From Paenibacillus glucanolyticus NBRC 15330 (lineage in GTDB: Bacteria; Bacillota; Bacilli; Paenibacillales; Paenibacillaceae): a stretch of DNA of 64,000 bases. Below the pieces are notes generated by a model. That model saw only the letters and a program-made list of their open reading frames with translations, did not search any database and was not told the DNA's origin. Positions 34,656 to 44,152 of the stretch are shown in pieces. Every line of letters begins with the position of its first letter. Positions within the stretch are counted from its first letter, which is position 1. Both the position numbers and the translations under genes were made by a program. The stretch covers positions 159,147 through 223,146 of the forward strand of contig NZ_BIMC01000008.1 of assembly GCF_004000885.1 (NCBI RefSeq), written 5' to 3'.

Positions 34656-35510
34656 TCAATGCTTCAAGAACGTGCCCATCCGGTATTCGCGGAACGCTTC
34701 ATTCACTTCTTCTTCCGTATTCATGACAAAGGGGCCGCGTGCGGCCACGGGTTCCTTCAAGGGTTCGCCTGCATACAGCACGAAGCGGAGGGGCTCCACA
34801 GCCGTTGCCTGGATTTCACTTGGCATTCCATCAATTCCGGCACCCAGCCACAGCACCTGATTCTGGGAGGCAGTCACACCTTGGCTTCCGAAGGTTCCGC
34901 TGCCCTCAAGGATATAGATGAAGCCGTTGTAGCTGCCGGGCAGGTCCTGCGCTATGGAAGCGCCAGGCTCAAGGATGGCCTCAACCATCGTAACCGGAAC
35001 ATGGTTTTTAGTGCCGGATACCACATGGCCGGATGAACCGGAAAAGACCCGTGCGATCGCACCCTTCTCTTGTCTGACCGGCATCTCCGCCCCCTTCAGG
35101 TTTTGGTAGCGAGGGGAGGTCATTTTCCGGTCACGGGGCAAATTGACCCAGAGCTGCAGGACATGAGCCGTTACGCCCTCGGAAGGGACTTCGTTGTGGA
35201 TGACGCCGCTGCCGGCAGTCATCCACTGCACATCACCGGGCCCAAGCACCCCGCGTTGTTCGGAGACGCTGTCATAATGCTCGAGGGTTCCGTCGATTAC
35301 AAAAGTAACGGTTTCAATTCCCCGATGGGGATGGTCGTCGAATGAACCGGCTTGGAATTTGTCTTCCATCATGCCGAGAAACGGGTCGGATTGGGTCCAG
35401 TTACCGAATTCAATAACGGGTCCAGCGGCATGGATGGGGCTGTTGCGCCGGAGAACGACGTCTCTGACCTCTGCAATATCGCGTTTGAATACTGTTGAGT
35501 TGTTGTCCAT
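34656..35510 (-). CDS. Pirin family protein
   Basis: 284 residues from ATG 35510 (GAAGGGATG upstream at a usable distance; ATG 35522 lies directly on it). The double cupin fold of pirins is visible: FDDHPHRGIETVTFVIDGTLEHYDS with the metal-binding His residues, GPGDVQWMTAGSGVIHNE, LQLWVNLP, and a second half with YILEGSGTFG. Bacterial pirins include quercetin 2,3-dioxygenases and regulators of central metabolism; which applies here cannot be told. It is a single gene facing the bcp terminator. Confidence 0.93.
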   Translation of the reverse strand: MDNNSTVFKRDIAEVRDVVLRRNSPIHAAGPVIEFGNWTQSDPFLGMMEDKFQAGSFDDHPHRGIETVTFVIDGTLEHYDSVSEQRGVLGPGDVQWMTAGSGVIHNEVPSEGVTAHVLQLWVNLPRDRKMTSPRYQNLKGAEMPVRQEKGAIARVFSGSSGHVVSGTKNHVPVTMVEAILEPGASIAQDLPGSYNGFIYILEGSGTFGSQGVTASQNQVLWLGAGIDGMPSEIQATAVEPLRFVLYAGEPLKEPVAARGPFVMNTEEEVNEAFREYRMGTFLKH

Positions 35511-35752
35511 AGCTTCTATCATCCCTTCTCATCTCGAAATAGGCCAAGAATCAATCCAAATCTGTATAACGAAGCTTCTTATAATAATGGAATTAAGATA
35601 ACGCTAGCGAAGAACTCAAATTCAGTTTACTAGTAATCTGAATTAAAATCAAGTTCGCAAGAAAATATCAGATTCTAGTCTTTTTTCAAATATCGCCCCA
35701 TATAATCTATCAGGAAACCGAACTCATAGAAACGATGGAGGTAGAGTTGATA

Positions 35753-37060
35753 ATGAAAAACATGGTGCGGGTAACATCAATTGCAGTATTCTTCGGCGTA
35801 TTGGCTGTTCTGATCATGATCGGTACGGGATTGGACTTCCAGCGGCCGATGGAGATATATGTAGAACAGGCTCCTCTGGCGACAGTACCCCTGGCAGTGC
35901 CTCAGCAGGCTGCACAGATGAAGGGGAAAGAGGTAAGCAAGCCCATCGTCATTACGGCAGACAAGGACAAACCCGCTGTGAACGCCGCACCTGTTTCATA
36001 TAAAAAACCAACGGATAAAACGGTATATCTCACTTTTGATGACGGGCCATCGGATTTAACGCTTGAGGTGCTTGATATATTGAAGCGAGAAGGAATTAAA
36101 GGCACTTTTTTTGTACTGGGCAAGGAAGCCGAGACCCATCCGGAGATTATCAATCGCATCTATGAAGAAGGCCATACCATCGGGAATCATACATATGATC
36201 ATCGTTACGACCAGCTATACGGGCGTTTTCAGGATTTCTGGGGACAGATTAAGAAGACGGAGGAAGTCATCCGCTTGATTACGGGGGAGCGGCCGCAGTT
36301 GGTGCGAGCACCAGGGGGCACGGCAGGTCATTTTGACGAAGCCTATTTTCAATTGATGAAGCAGGGTGGCTATCATGTATTCGATTGGAATGTTGACAGT
36401 GGCGATTCCAAGTATAAAGGGGTCCCGGTTAAGGACATCGTAAAAGGGGCAACCACAAAAGTTAAGGGCAATGAGGCGATCGTGCTTCTTCATGATGGTA
36501 AAGGGCATGGCGAAAGCGTGAAGGCTCTGCCGGACATTATTTCTTATTATAAAAAGCAGGGGTACGCCTTTGAAGTGCTTTCGACAAAAACGCAGCCTGT
36601 TCAATTTACCGCACAGAAGGCGGCCCGAAAGGCTTCGCAGCCTTCGAAGCAGTGGATCACACAGGAAGTTGTTGCCAATGCCGCACTCTTTGAATCTGGA
36701 AGGACGCTCGCCGTGGAATTCGGCGGACTTGAAACCGCGTTTGCGGCAGGTGAATACAAGTTGGTGGACGGCCGGCTGATGGTTCCGCTGCGCTCCCTGG
36801 TGGAGCGACTTGGCGGAAGCGTGTCCTGGAAGTCTCACAACAAAACCGTGCAGGTGAAGCTTGGAGGGAATCGCTGGGAAGCGGACCCGGTGGGGGGCTT
36901 GCTGTTATCCCATCAAACAGGTGGCAAACCTGTGTCATCGGATGTGCATCTGATCGGCGGCACGGCTTGGATTCCGATTCGGGACGCGCTTGACTTTTCC
37001 GGCCACCCTGTTACAAGAGTGACATATGAAGAAAGCGAATATCGCGTTCTAACTTTGTAG
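35753..37060 (+). CDS. Exported polysaccharide deacetylase with copper-amine-oxidase-like C-terminal domain
   Basis: 435 residues from ATG 35753 (GGAGGTAG upstream). A signal-anchor helix (about 6-26) and a linker precede a NodB domain (about 88-275): TFDDGPS with Asp96/Asp97, HTYDH with the metal His146 and His150, RAPGG, DWNVDSGD, and IVLLHD. All metal and base residues are present. It probably removes acetyl groups from peptidoglycan or another surface glycan, giving lysozyme tolerance or wall remodelling. Residues about 325-435 form the stalk domain also seen in the GDSL esterase of this window (MVPLRSLVERLGGSVSW, AWIPIRDALDF). It is a single gene with its own terminator. Confidence 0.93.
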   Translation: MKNMVRVTSIAVFFGVLAVLIMIGTGLDFQRPMEIYVEQAPLATVPLAVPQQAAQMKGKEVSKPIVITADKDKPAVNAAPVSYKKPTDKTVYLTFDDGPSDLTLEVLDILKREGIKGTFFVLGKEAETHPEIINRIYEEGHTIGNHTYDHRYDQLYGRFQDFWGQIKKTEEVIRLITGERPQLVRAPGGTAGHFDEAYFQLMKQGGYHVFDWNVDSGDSKYKGVPVKDIVKGATTKVKGNEAIVLLHDGKGHGESVKALPDIISYYKKQGYAFEVLSTKTQPVQFTAQKAARKASQPSKQWITQEVVANAALFESGRTLAVEFGGLETAFAAGEYKLVDGRLMVPLRSLVERLGGSVSWKSHNKTVQVKLGGNRWEADPVGGLLLSHQTGGKPVSSDVHLIGGTAWIPIRDALDFSGHPVTRVTYEESEYRVLTL

Positions 37061-37154
37061 TCGAAATTTGTATTTTATGTTTGTAATTATGCTGCACAAG
37101 TTATAGACTAGTACTTAGAGATATTTATCACAATCCCTAAGAATGTTTCAGAAT

Positions 37155-37187
37155 AAAGGAGGGGGAAGCTTCCCCCTGCTTTATTTT
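37155..37187 (+). terminator. Terminator after the deacetylase
   Basis: The palindrome GGGGGAAGCTTCCCCC (37161-37176) is flanked by further pairing AAAG/CTTT bases and followed by a T-rich run. Confidence 0.78.
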
Positions 37188-37331
37188 TGGCGATAGATGA
37201 GTCACCCATAAGTTCGCACTTTTGTAAGTGATGCATAATAGATACCGGTTATCCCAAAATTAAACCTAGCCGGTTCGATCGTCGCCAAGTTCATCTTGGG
37301 AATTTACTTAAAGAAAAGGAGGCAATTCTTT

Positions 37332-37802
37332 ATGACAGAAACATCTTCTCCACAACCGTCCGAAACTCCGGAAAATGTTGTAGGAAACCAAGAAGCTGCG
37401 GCGTCCAGCCGTCCTGATGTGCTGCTCGAACAACTGCTCAAGCCCGAGGTTCAGGAATCCCTTACAACTCTCGTGGACAATCTTCCTAAACTTACGGAAA
37501 TGCTGTCCGTTATGACTAAAGCGTATGATTTCGGTAAATCCGTAGCTACGGATCCCGTGCTTGCGGAAGACACTATGGCTTCCCTCAGCGGATTCGCGAA
37601 GCCGGTAACGACAGCAGCAAAAAGCGTTGCATCTGCAGCTATCGAAGCCGGGGACCGTGTCCACGCTCAAGGCGACCAAGCTCAGATCGGTGTATTTGGT
37701 CTGATGAAAATGCTGAAAGATCCTCAGGTTCAAAAGGGTCTTCGCTATGCTCAGGCTTTTTTGGACGTTCTTAACGAGCGCGACCAACAAAACAAGCGTT
37801 AA
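37332..37802 (+). CDS. DUF1641 family protein
   Basis: 156 residues from ATG 37332 (AAAGGAGG upstream; the frame opens at 37296 before that site). A disordered, Ser/Pro/Glu-rich N-terminus (1-30) is followed by a helical domain with LLEQLLKPEVQESLTTLVDNLPKLTEML and, at the end, IGVFGLMKMLKDPQVQKGLRYAQAFLDVL, the pattern of DUF1641. No membrane helix or cofactor site is seen. DUF1641 proteins in Bacillota sit next to redox enzymes (formate dehydrogenase-like or NADH dehydrogenase-like), as here, where an NDH-2-like gene follows after 32 bases. A helper or assembly role is inferred from neighbourhood only. Confidence 0.85.
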   Translation: MTETSSPQPSETPENVVGNQEAAASSRPDVLLEQLLKPEVQESLTTLVDNLPKLTEMLSVMTKAYDFGKSVATDPVLAEDTMASLSGFAKPVTTAAKSVASAAIEAGDRVHAQGDQAQIGVFGLMKMLKDPQVQKGLRYAQAFLDVLNERDQQNKR

Positions 37803-37834
37803 TCCATAAATCATACGAAGAACGGAGGATGGTC

Positions 37835-39010
37835 ATGTCTAAACATATTTTAATTTTGGGCGGAGGCTACGGCGGCTTGCTTAGTGCACTTTCTGCACGC
37901 GAGCATTTCGGCGCATCTGCAAAAATCACGCTGATTAACCGTTTCCCAACCCATCAGATCATTACGGAATTGCACCGCCTGGCAGCAGGCAACATCGCAG
38001 AGAAAGCAGTAGCTTTGCCGCTGGATAAGCTTCTGCGCGGCGCGAACGTTGACCTGCGCATCGGCAATGTTAAGGAAATCAAGCCGGATGAGCGTTCGGT
38101 TTCTCTCGATGACGGCGGCAGCTTCACATATGATGCCCTGGTTATCGCTCTGGGCAGTGAAACTGCATTTTTCGGTATCCCGGGACTTCAAGAGAACAGC
38201 TTCATTCTGAAGTCTGTTAACGATGCAAACCGTCTGCGTGCTCACGTTGAGTCCCGCATTGCGGAATACAGCAAAACGAAAAACAAAGCGGACGCTACCA
38301 TCGTGGTTGGCGGCGGCGGTTTGACCGGCGTTGAGCTTGTTGGTGAATATGCCGATATGAGAAGCGAGCTGGCTCGCAAATACGGTATCGATCCACAGGA
38401 AATCACGCTTTATTGTGTTGAAGCTGCTCCTTCCATTCTGCCGGGCTTCCCTGCTGAATTGGTTGACCGTGCGACAACAAGCCTGCAAAAACGCGGCGTG
38501 AACTTCCTGACTGGATTGCCTATTACCAAAATGGACGGCACCACCGTTGAGCTGAAAGATGGAAGCACCATCGAAACCAGCACATTGGTATGGACAGGCG
38601 GCGTACAAGGCAACAGCGTTGTCGCTAACTGCGGAATCGAAGTGAACCGCGGACGTGCGGTTGTGAACGAATTCCTGCAATCCGCTTCCCACCCTGACGT
38701 ATATGTTGCTGGCGACAGCGCGGTTGTTATGGGACCGGAAGGTCGTCCGTTCCCGCCGACAGCACAGCTGGCATGGCAAATGGGCGAGCTGATCGGATAC
38801 AACATGTTCGCTCAATTGAACGGCGGCGCACCAGCTTCCTTCGCACCGGTATTCTCCGGTACGCTGGGCAGCTTGGGACGTAAAGATGCCATCGGTACGA
38901 TCGGCGCGAACAAGACCCAATTGAAAGGTCTGCCTGCAACCTTGATGAAGGAAGCGAGTAACATGCGTTACCTGTCCCACATCAACGGTTTGTTCACACT
39001 GGCTTACTAA
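37835..39010 (+). CDS. FAD-dependent NADH dehydrogenase-like oxidoreductase (NDH-2 family)
   Basis: 391 residues from ATG 37835 (ACGGAGGA 6 bases upstream). Two Rossmann motifs are seen: ILILGGGYGGL (4-14) for FAD and IVVGGGGLTGVELVGEYAD (about 155-173) for NAD(P)H; the FAD-closing VYVAGDSAVVMG follows near 290. FTYDALVIALGSET and TLVWTGGV are further family marks. Type II NADH dehydrogenases pass electrons from NADH to menaquinone at the membrane surface without pumping protons. The C-terminal membrane-binding helix of typical NDH-2 is short here (about 40 residues less than Ndh of Bacillus), so another acceptor is possible. It forms an operon with the DUF1641 gene. Confidence 0.9.
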   Translation: MSKHILILGGGYGGLLSALSAREHFGASAKITLINRFPTHQIITELHRLAAGNIAEKAVALPLDKLLRGANVDLRIGNVKEIKPDERSVSLDDGGSFTYDALVIALGSETAFFGIPGLQENSFILKSVNDANRLRAHVESRIAEYSKTKNKADATIVVGGGGLTGVELVGEYADMRSELARKYGIDPQEITLYCVEAAPSILPGFPAELVDRATTSLQKRGVNFLTGLPITKMDGTTVELKDGSTIETSTLVWTGGVQGNSVVANCGIEVNRGRAVVNEFLQSASHPDVYVAGDSAVVMGPEGRPFPPTAQLAWQMGELIGYNMFAQLNGGAPASFAPVFSGTLGSLGRKDAIGTIGANKTQLKGLPATLMKEASNMRYLSHINGLFTLAY

Positions 39011-39036
39011 GCCAAAGGGCGGCATTATACGAATAC

Positions 39037-39078
39037 AAAGAGATGGCCCCGGAGTTATTCGGGGCCATCTCTTTTTTT
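39037..39078 (+). terminator. Terminator after the DUF1641/NDH-2 operon
   Basis: A perfect 14-bp stem (39037-39050 with 39061-39074) is followed by a T run. The rest of the 347-base gap to the next kinase holds a cre site and no supported gene. Confidence 0.93.
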
Positions 39079-39299
39079 ATATGAAGATGACCTCGGTGAA
39101 GTGAAGCACAGGCTCCAAACATAAGCAGATCGACTTAGGGACAATCATCTTAAAACATAATACGATGTATACACCCGGAAGCAGAGCGAGTTCTTGGGTT
39201 ATGCCAGATACCGGGACTTGGGGAGAAGGCGGGAAGGGGGAAAGCAAACGGAAGAGGAGAGCTTGAAGGAGGAAATGAGGTAAGAAGGCTAAGTATTTA

Positions 39300-39313
39300 T
39301 GTAAGCGCTATCA
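39300..39313. promoter_or_regulatory. Catabolite response element (cre) before system B
   Basis: TGTAAGCGCTATCA fits the cre consensus TGWAANCGNTNWCA at every position. It lies 45 bases before the kinase start, so CcpA repression of the operon is likely. Confidence 0.75.
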
Positions 39314-39357
39314 AAAAGAGATTCATCATTTTCATTTACGAAACGGAGGGAGTTTGT

Positions 39358-41136
39358 ATGCGGGGATATCATCGTCTTCATTCGATTGTCATTCAGCTGT
39401 TTTTGTTTTTTTTCATCGGCACCACACTCCCGGTACTTATTATGGGTTTCCTGTCGTACAACAAATCGGCATCAATTGTGGAGGAACAAGTCAGTAAAGT
39501 TGCCTCTCTCACCATTACGCAAGTCAGTGACAAACTGAATATGTTTTTCAAGAAACTGGACGATTCCTCAATGATGGTGCTGAACAGCAAGGTGGTGCAC
39601 GGCATTCTGGAGGATCAGGATATGAGCAAATATGATCTGACGCTGAAGGTGAAGGAGGGAAAGGATCTGTTGACCTCCATCATGATTAACTCGCCGGAAA
39701 TATTGGATGTGTATGTGTTCGATGTGCTGCGGAACAATTCGGTCCTCAGTGCCGATTCCCTGATGTCCATCCCGGACCAATGGGATTCCGCTTGGTATCA
39801 GTCGATTCTGGAAGCTAACGGCCAGGCGGTATGGTTCGGCCTCTCGGATACTTCCTACCTGAAGCAGACGGGAATGGGATTTCCGGTATTCGGCCTGGGA
39901 AGGGCGATACGGAGCTGGGATACGGGGGAGATTGTGGGGGTGATGTTCATCGAGATCATGGGGGATGTCCTGATCGACGAATTAAACCATGTCCAGTTCG
40001 GTGATACGGGGTATATGTACGTGGCCAATGACGAGAACCGTTACTTCTATCATCCCGATCCCTCGATGTATGGGAAGCAGTCCCAGATCAAGCTGCCAAC
40101 GGGTCTGACGGAATATAACCTGAACAACAATAAAACGCTCATGATTCCGTCGCGCCTGAACAATGGCTGGCATGTGGTAGGGATGGTACCGCTTAAGGAG
40201 CTGACGGCGGACTCGGCCAGCATCCGGAGTTTCACCGTCTGGATTGTCTTCGGATCGATCCTCGCAGCGATCGGCATCGGTTATTTCATGACCCGGCGAA
40301 TTGGCAATCCGCTCGTCCAGCTAAGCAGGCTTATGCGCAGAAGCGAAGCAGGAGATCTATCAGTCCGGAGCAAGAATGTAGGTTCCAGTGAAATTGGGCA
40401 GCTGGGAAGAAGCTTCAACAAAATGATTGAGCAAATCGATCTTCTGATCAGGCGGATTGCCGCGGAGGAGTCCGAGAAGAAAAAAGCGGAAATCCGTGCA
40501 CTGCGGTACCAGATTAATCCCCACTTTCTCTACAATACGCTGAATTCCATCCGCTGGATGGCCAAGCTTAACCGGACTAACGACGTGGATCAATCGGTCA
40601 CCGCTCTTGTTCATCTGCTGGAGGGGAGCCTGGAGCGCAATGGCGTGTTCATACGGCTCGGCGACGAGCTGGAGCAGCTCCGTAAATACATGATTATTCA
40701 GAATTACCGTTATGACCATCAGATCGAACTAAGGATCGATTGTCCTGAGGATTTGGAGGACATCCATATTCCCCGGATGCTGCTGCAGCCGATTGTGGAG
40801 AATGCGATCTTTCACGGGATTGCGCCGCTGGATGACACGGGCGTGATACGGATCAGAATTTCATCGCAGCAGCAGGACGTCCTGGTACAGATCGAGGACA
40901 ATGGGATCGGCATAAGACCTGAGCGAATAACAGGACTGCTCTCGCATGATCAGGATCACTCCAAACACGGCATGACCCACATCGGGCTCCGTCATGTTCA
41001 CCAAACGGTCCAGCTGTATTATGGCAGCGGCTACGGAGTGTGGGTGGAGAGCCGGGAACACGAAGGTACACGGGTCACTATTACCTTTGCCAAGGAAAGG
41101 GGGGACGCTTATGTACAGAGTGCTGCTCGTGGATGA
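39358..41136 (+). CDS. YesM-type sensor histidine kinase (system B)
   Basis: 592 residues. Helices near 12-32 and 296-318 flank an extracellular sensor domain (about 35-290, dCache/YesM-like); HAMP follows, then the kinase core with His389 in QINPHFLYNTLNS, N box QPIVENAIFHGI, and a complete G1 box D514-NGIG. The end GYGVWVESREHEGTRVTITF is the G2/F region. ATG 39358 has a GGAGGGAG site. It overlaps the response regulator by 26 bases. Such kinases regulate carbohydrate uptake operons; a perfect cre site lies in front. Confidence 0.94.
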   Translation: MRGYHRLHSIVIQLFLFFFIGTTLPVLIMGFLSYNKSASIVEEQVSKVASLTITQVSDKLNMFFKKLDDSSMMVLNSKVVHGILEDQDMSKYDLTLKVKEGKDLLTSIMINSPEILDVYVFDVLRNNSVLSADSLMSIPDQWDSAWYQSILEANGQAVWFGLSDTSYLKQTGMGFPVFGLGRAIRSWDTGEIVGVMFIEIMGDVLIDELNHVQFGDTGYMYVANDENRYFYHPDPSMYGKQSQIKLPTGLTEYNLNNNKTLMIPSRLNNGWHVVGMVPLKELTADSASIRSFTVWIVFGSILAAIGIGYFMTRRIGNPLVQLSRLMRRSEAGDLSVRSKNVGSSEIGQLGRSFNKMIEQIDLLIRRIAAEESEKKKAEIRALRYQINPHFLYNTLNSIRWMAKLNRTNDVDQSVTALVHLLEGSLERNGVFIRLGDELEQLRKYMIIQNYRYDHQIELRIDCPEDLEDIHIPRMLLQPIVENAIFHGIAPLDDTGVIRIRISSQQQDVLVQIEDNGIGIRPERITGLLSHDQDHSKHGMTHIGLRHVHQTVQLYYGSGYGVWVESREHEGTRVTITFAKERGDAYVQSAARG

Positions 41137-42658
41137 CGAGGCAATCGCTCGTACAGGACTTCGATCCACCTTCGATTGGGAGAAGCACGGTTATCGGCTT
41201 GTCGGGGAGGCCTCCAATGGACAGCGGGCGATGAAGTGGATTCTGAACGGGGATCTCGACATTCTGATCACCGATATCGCGATGCCCGTCATGGATGGCT
41301 TGGAGCTGACCCGCCGGACCCGAGAGCTGTGTCCATGGGTGAAGGTGCTGCTGCTCAGCTGCCACAGCGATTTCGAATTCGTGCGTGAAGGCATCAGGCT
41401 TGGCGCATCGGATTATATTCTCAAGCCGACGCTGGACCCGGACTCGCTCGGTGCCATACTGGATCAAATGCGTTTGAAGCTGGAAGAGGAGCGGCAGATG
41501 CAGCGGATTCTGACGGAGCATGAGCAGCAGCAGCGGCGGAACAAGAAGAAGGCCGATGAGAAAATGTTGTTTCAGGCGTTATCCGGCGATCCGAGTGCGA
41601 TAGAGGATCTGGAAGCCAGGAGTCATGGAGGCTCTTATATGATGGCTGTGCTTCAGCTTGATTCCGACATAGGAGATCGGGCGGCGGGGGGACAGCAGAA
41701 GGATTGGCATGACAGAATCGAACGGCTTCTGGAGCTGTTATATGACCAGGTCCCGGAAGCGCTGGCAGCGCGGCTGGAAACGGACCGGATCGCGGCCTAC
41801 GTACCGTTGCGTCCCGAAGAGAGGCGGGAAGTCAGCGAAGCGGGCATCAAGCTGCCAATTCGCTGTATCATCGGATTGAGCCGAGGCTTCAACAGCATAG
41901 GCAAGCTGCATGAGGCTTTTCAAGAAGCCGTTGAAAGTCTGGAGGGGCTTTTCTTTTATAGGGATAAACAGATTCTTCATGCGGAGGATAGGCTCCTCGT
42001 GGATGCCGAATCGGCACAGGAAGGTTCAACTTCCGGACTGTATGGCTTTAGAGCGGGGCTGGCTGTTGGGAATATGGATAAAAGCGAAGTGGAGCTGCAG
42101 GCGATCATGGAGCGCTGGAAGCCTGGAAGGATGAACAAACCTGCGGTTCTTAAAGAAGCAGAGGGCATTCTGGGACTGCTGGCCATGCATTATCTCCCTG
42201 GCGGTCCGGCGCTGCCCCAGGCAGGAGAAGCGGGGCGGCTTCGATCGGTGGAGGAGGTAAAAGGGCTTGTTCTTGAAGCTTTCCGCATGCTGCGTGAGGA
42301 AGCCATCCGTCACCCCGTCCCGGAATCCACGCTGCATGAGCGGATTGTGCTGCAGGCTGTTCAATATATTAACGCCCGCTTTACCGAGCCCATATCTCTG
42401 CAGGAGGTGGCGGACGACGTGGCTGTAAGCCGCAACTATTTTAGTGAAATGTTCAAGCGCGTCACCGGGCACAACTTTATCGATTATGTGATCGACCTTC
42501 GACTGAAACGCGCCAAGGAGCTGCTCTCCACGACCTCGCTCAGAGTGTATGAAGTGGCTGATCGATCCGGATTTAATGATGTGAAATACTTCAGCAAATT
42601 GTTCAAGAAGCTGGTAGGGATTTCGCCGGCTGAGTACCAGGGACAGCACCGTAAATGA
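41111..42658 (+). CDS. YesN-type response regulator, AraC family (system B)
   Basis: 515 residues from ATG 41111 (GGGGGGAC upstream, inside the kinase gene); the frame opens earlier only as an extension through the kinase. Receiver domain with DDE (8-10), Asp55 in ILITDIAMP and Lys in DYILKPT. A long central region (about 140-410) of unknown fold follows, then an AraC double helix-turn-helix (LQEVADDVAVSRNYFSEMFKRVTGHNF and VYEVADRSGFNDVKYFSKLFKKLVGISPAEY). It presumably activates the binding protein and permease genes 141 bases downstream. Confidence 0.95.
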   Translation: MYRVLLVDDEAIARTGLRSTFDWEKHGYRLVGEASNGQRAMKWILNGDLDILITDIAMPVMDGLELTRRTRELCPWVKVLLLSCHSDFEFVREGIRLGASDYILKPTLDPDSLGAILDQMRLKLEEERQMQRILTEHEQQQRRNKKKADEKMLFQALSGDPSAIEDLEARSHGGSYMMAVLQLDSDIGDRAAGGQQKDWHDRIERLLELLYDQVPEALAARLETDRIAAYVPLRPEERREVSEAGIKLPIRCIIGLSRGFNSIGKLHEAFQEAVESLEGLFFYRDKQILHAEDRLLVDAESAQEGSTSGLYGFRAGLAVGNMDKSEVELQAIMERWKPGRMNKPAVLKEAEGILGLLAMHYLPGGPALPQAGEAGRLRSVEEVKGLVLEAFRMLREEAIRHPVPESTLHERIVLQAVQYINARFTEPISLQEVADDVAVSRNYFSEMFKRVTGHNFIDYVIDLRLKRAKELLSTTSLRVYEVADRSGFNDVKYFSKLFKKLVGISPAEYQGQHRK

Positions 42659-42737
42659 TCAAAACTTCATAGATCGGAAAAGAAGCCACTTTTTCGGAAC
42701 ATAATCCGTTCAAATGCTTTTTGCCAAAATTTTATAA

Positions 42738-42751
42738 TTAAAGCGGTTACA
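42738..42751. promoter_or_regulatory. cre-like site before the system B binding protein
   Basis: TTAAAGCGGTTACA matches the cre consensus at all but the second position. A TATAAT box (42733-42738) touches its left end, so CcpA would cover the transcription start. Confidence 0.6.
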
Positions 42752-42799
42752 AAGTGCTGTGCCAGCAAAACTAAATCGGGTTTGAATGGAGGAAATGAA

Positions 42800-44122
42800 A
42801 TGACAAGGAAACAGGTAAGAGGGTCGTTGCTTGTAATCATTCTTCTACTATCATCCATGCTTCAGGCGTGTGGAGGAGGCGGAACTACGGCGGGCGGAGA
42901 TTCGGGAAGCAGCGAGAAGGTCAAGATTAAATGGGCGAGCTGGGGGAATCCCGGAGAGCTTAGCCGCTACCAGGAGCTGACCAAGGATTTCAACAAGAAG
43001 CATCCAGATATCGAAGCCGAATTCATTCCAATTCCCGGCGAGTATGATCAGAAAATATTAACCCAATTAACGGGAGGGACAGCGCCGGATATTTTTTACG
43101 CCGGTGACGGTCTGATCGTGAAATTGATCGAGAATCAAAGCATTGAGAATTTAACCCCCTACATGGATGCCCCGGAGAGCTTGATCAAGAAGGAGGATTA
43201 CTTCGAGGGCTTGTGGGGAGCAGCGGTGCGGGATGGGCAGACTTACGGCGTGACGGTGGATTGCAACCCGATGGTGCTGTGGTACAACAAGAAGGTGCTG
43301 AAGGAAGCGGGTATAACCGAGATGCCTGCCGATCTTCAGGCGAATGGACAATGGACCTGGGACAAGTTCAAGGAAATGTCGGACAAGATCCGGGACAGCA
43401 AGAAATACGGCTACGTGCTGGATAATTCCTGGAACAGTTATCACAGCTGGGTTACCTCGAATGGAGGCCAGGTCTACGATGACGAGGGGAATTTCGTGGC
43501 GGCTTCGGATCCCAAGGCAATGGAGGCTTTCAAGTTCCTGTACGACAACGTGAAGTCCAAGAACATTACGTTCTCCGGGACGCTTCCCAAAGGGCAGGGC
43601 GGGGACGCCATGTTTATGTCCAACCAGGTCGGATTTGTTGCTGCGGGACGGTGGTATCTGCCGCTGTTCAAGAAGAATCAAGGACTTGAGTATGACGTGG
43701 TAACTTGGCCTACCAACACCGGCAACAAAATCGAGCCGGCCGGTATCCCAACGGCATTCCTGGTCATGAACAAGGCAGCGAAGAATAAGGAAGCAGCCTA
43801 TACCTTTTTCTCCGAGTATGTAAGTAAAGAAGGTCAACGTTACCGCCTGCAGGGCGGTGGCAATGCGGTCCCGTCGGTACAAGGCACGGATGATGTGGTC
43901 CTGGAAGGAAATCTGCCGGAGCATGCCCAGTTATTCCTCGATGCTCGTGAGATCGGGTATTCCCTGACGCCGTTCGAGGCGGGCATTCCGGGTCTCAGCC
44001 AGGATATCACATCCAAATTCGAGGCACTGTGGCTGAAAGATCAGGATCTTGAAAGCTCCCTGCAGGACATTCAGGATATGGCTAATAAGAAAATTCAGGA
44101 TTACAAGAGCGGCAAGAACTGA
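42800..44122 (+). CDS. ABC transporter solute-binding lipoprotein (system B)
   Basis: 440 residues from ATG 42800 (GGAGGAAATGA upstream). The signal peptide ends in a lipobox LQAC with Cys24, followed by a Gly/Ser linker. The mature part is a family 1 sugar-binding fold: IKWASWGNPGELSRYQELTKDFNKKHPDIE at its start, then LTGGTAPDIFYAGDG and WYNKKVLKEAGI, YGVTVDCNPMVLWYN, and many aromatics for sugar stacking. It is likely for an oligosaccharide. It is 30 bases upstream of the first permease. Confidence 0.94.
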   Translation: MTRKQVRGSLLVIILLLSSMLQACGGGGTTAGGDSGSSEKVKIKWASWGNPGELSRYQELTKDFNKKHPDIEAEFIPIPGEYDQKILTQLTGGTAPDIFYAGDGLIVKLIENQSIENLTPYMDAPESLIKKEDYFEGLWGAAVRDGQTYGVTVDCNPMVLWYNKKVLKEAGITEMPADLQANGQWTWDKFKEMSDKIRDSKKYGYVLDNSWNSYHSWVTSNGGQVYDDEGNFVAASDPKAMEAFKFLYDNVKSKNITFSGTLPKGQGGDAMFMSNQVGFVAAGRWYLPLFKKNQGLEYDVVTWPTNTGNKIEPAGIPTAFLVMNKAAKNKEAAYTFFSEYVSKEGQRYRLQGGGNAVPSVQGTDDVVLEGNLPEHAQLFLDAREIGYSLTPFEAGIPGLSQDITSKFEALWLKDQDLESSLQDIQDMANKKIQDYKSGKN

Positions 44123-44152
44123 TCAAGCTCTGGAGAGGAACGGTGAGAAGAT

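Noticed and set aside
37850..39025. 391-codon open frame opposite the NDH-2-like gene
   Set aside because: Complete antisense shadow of a clearly real flavoprotein gene.
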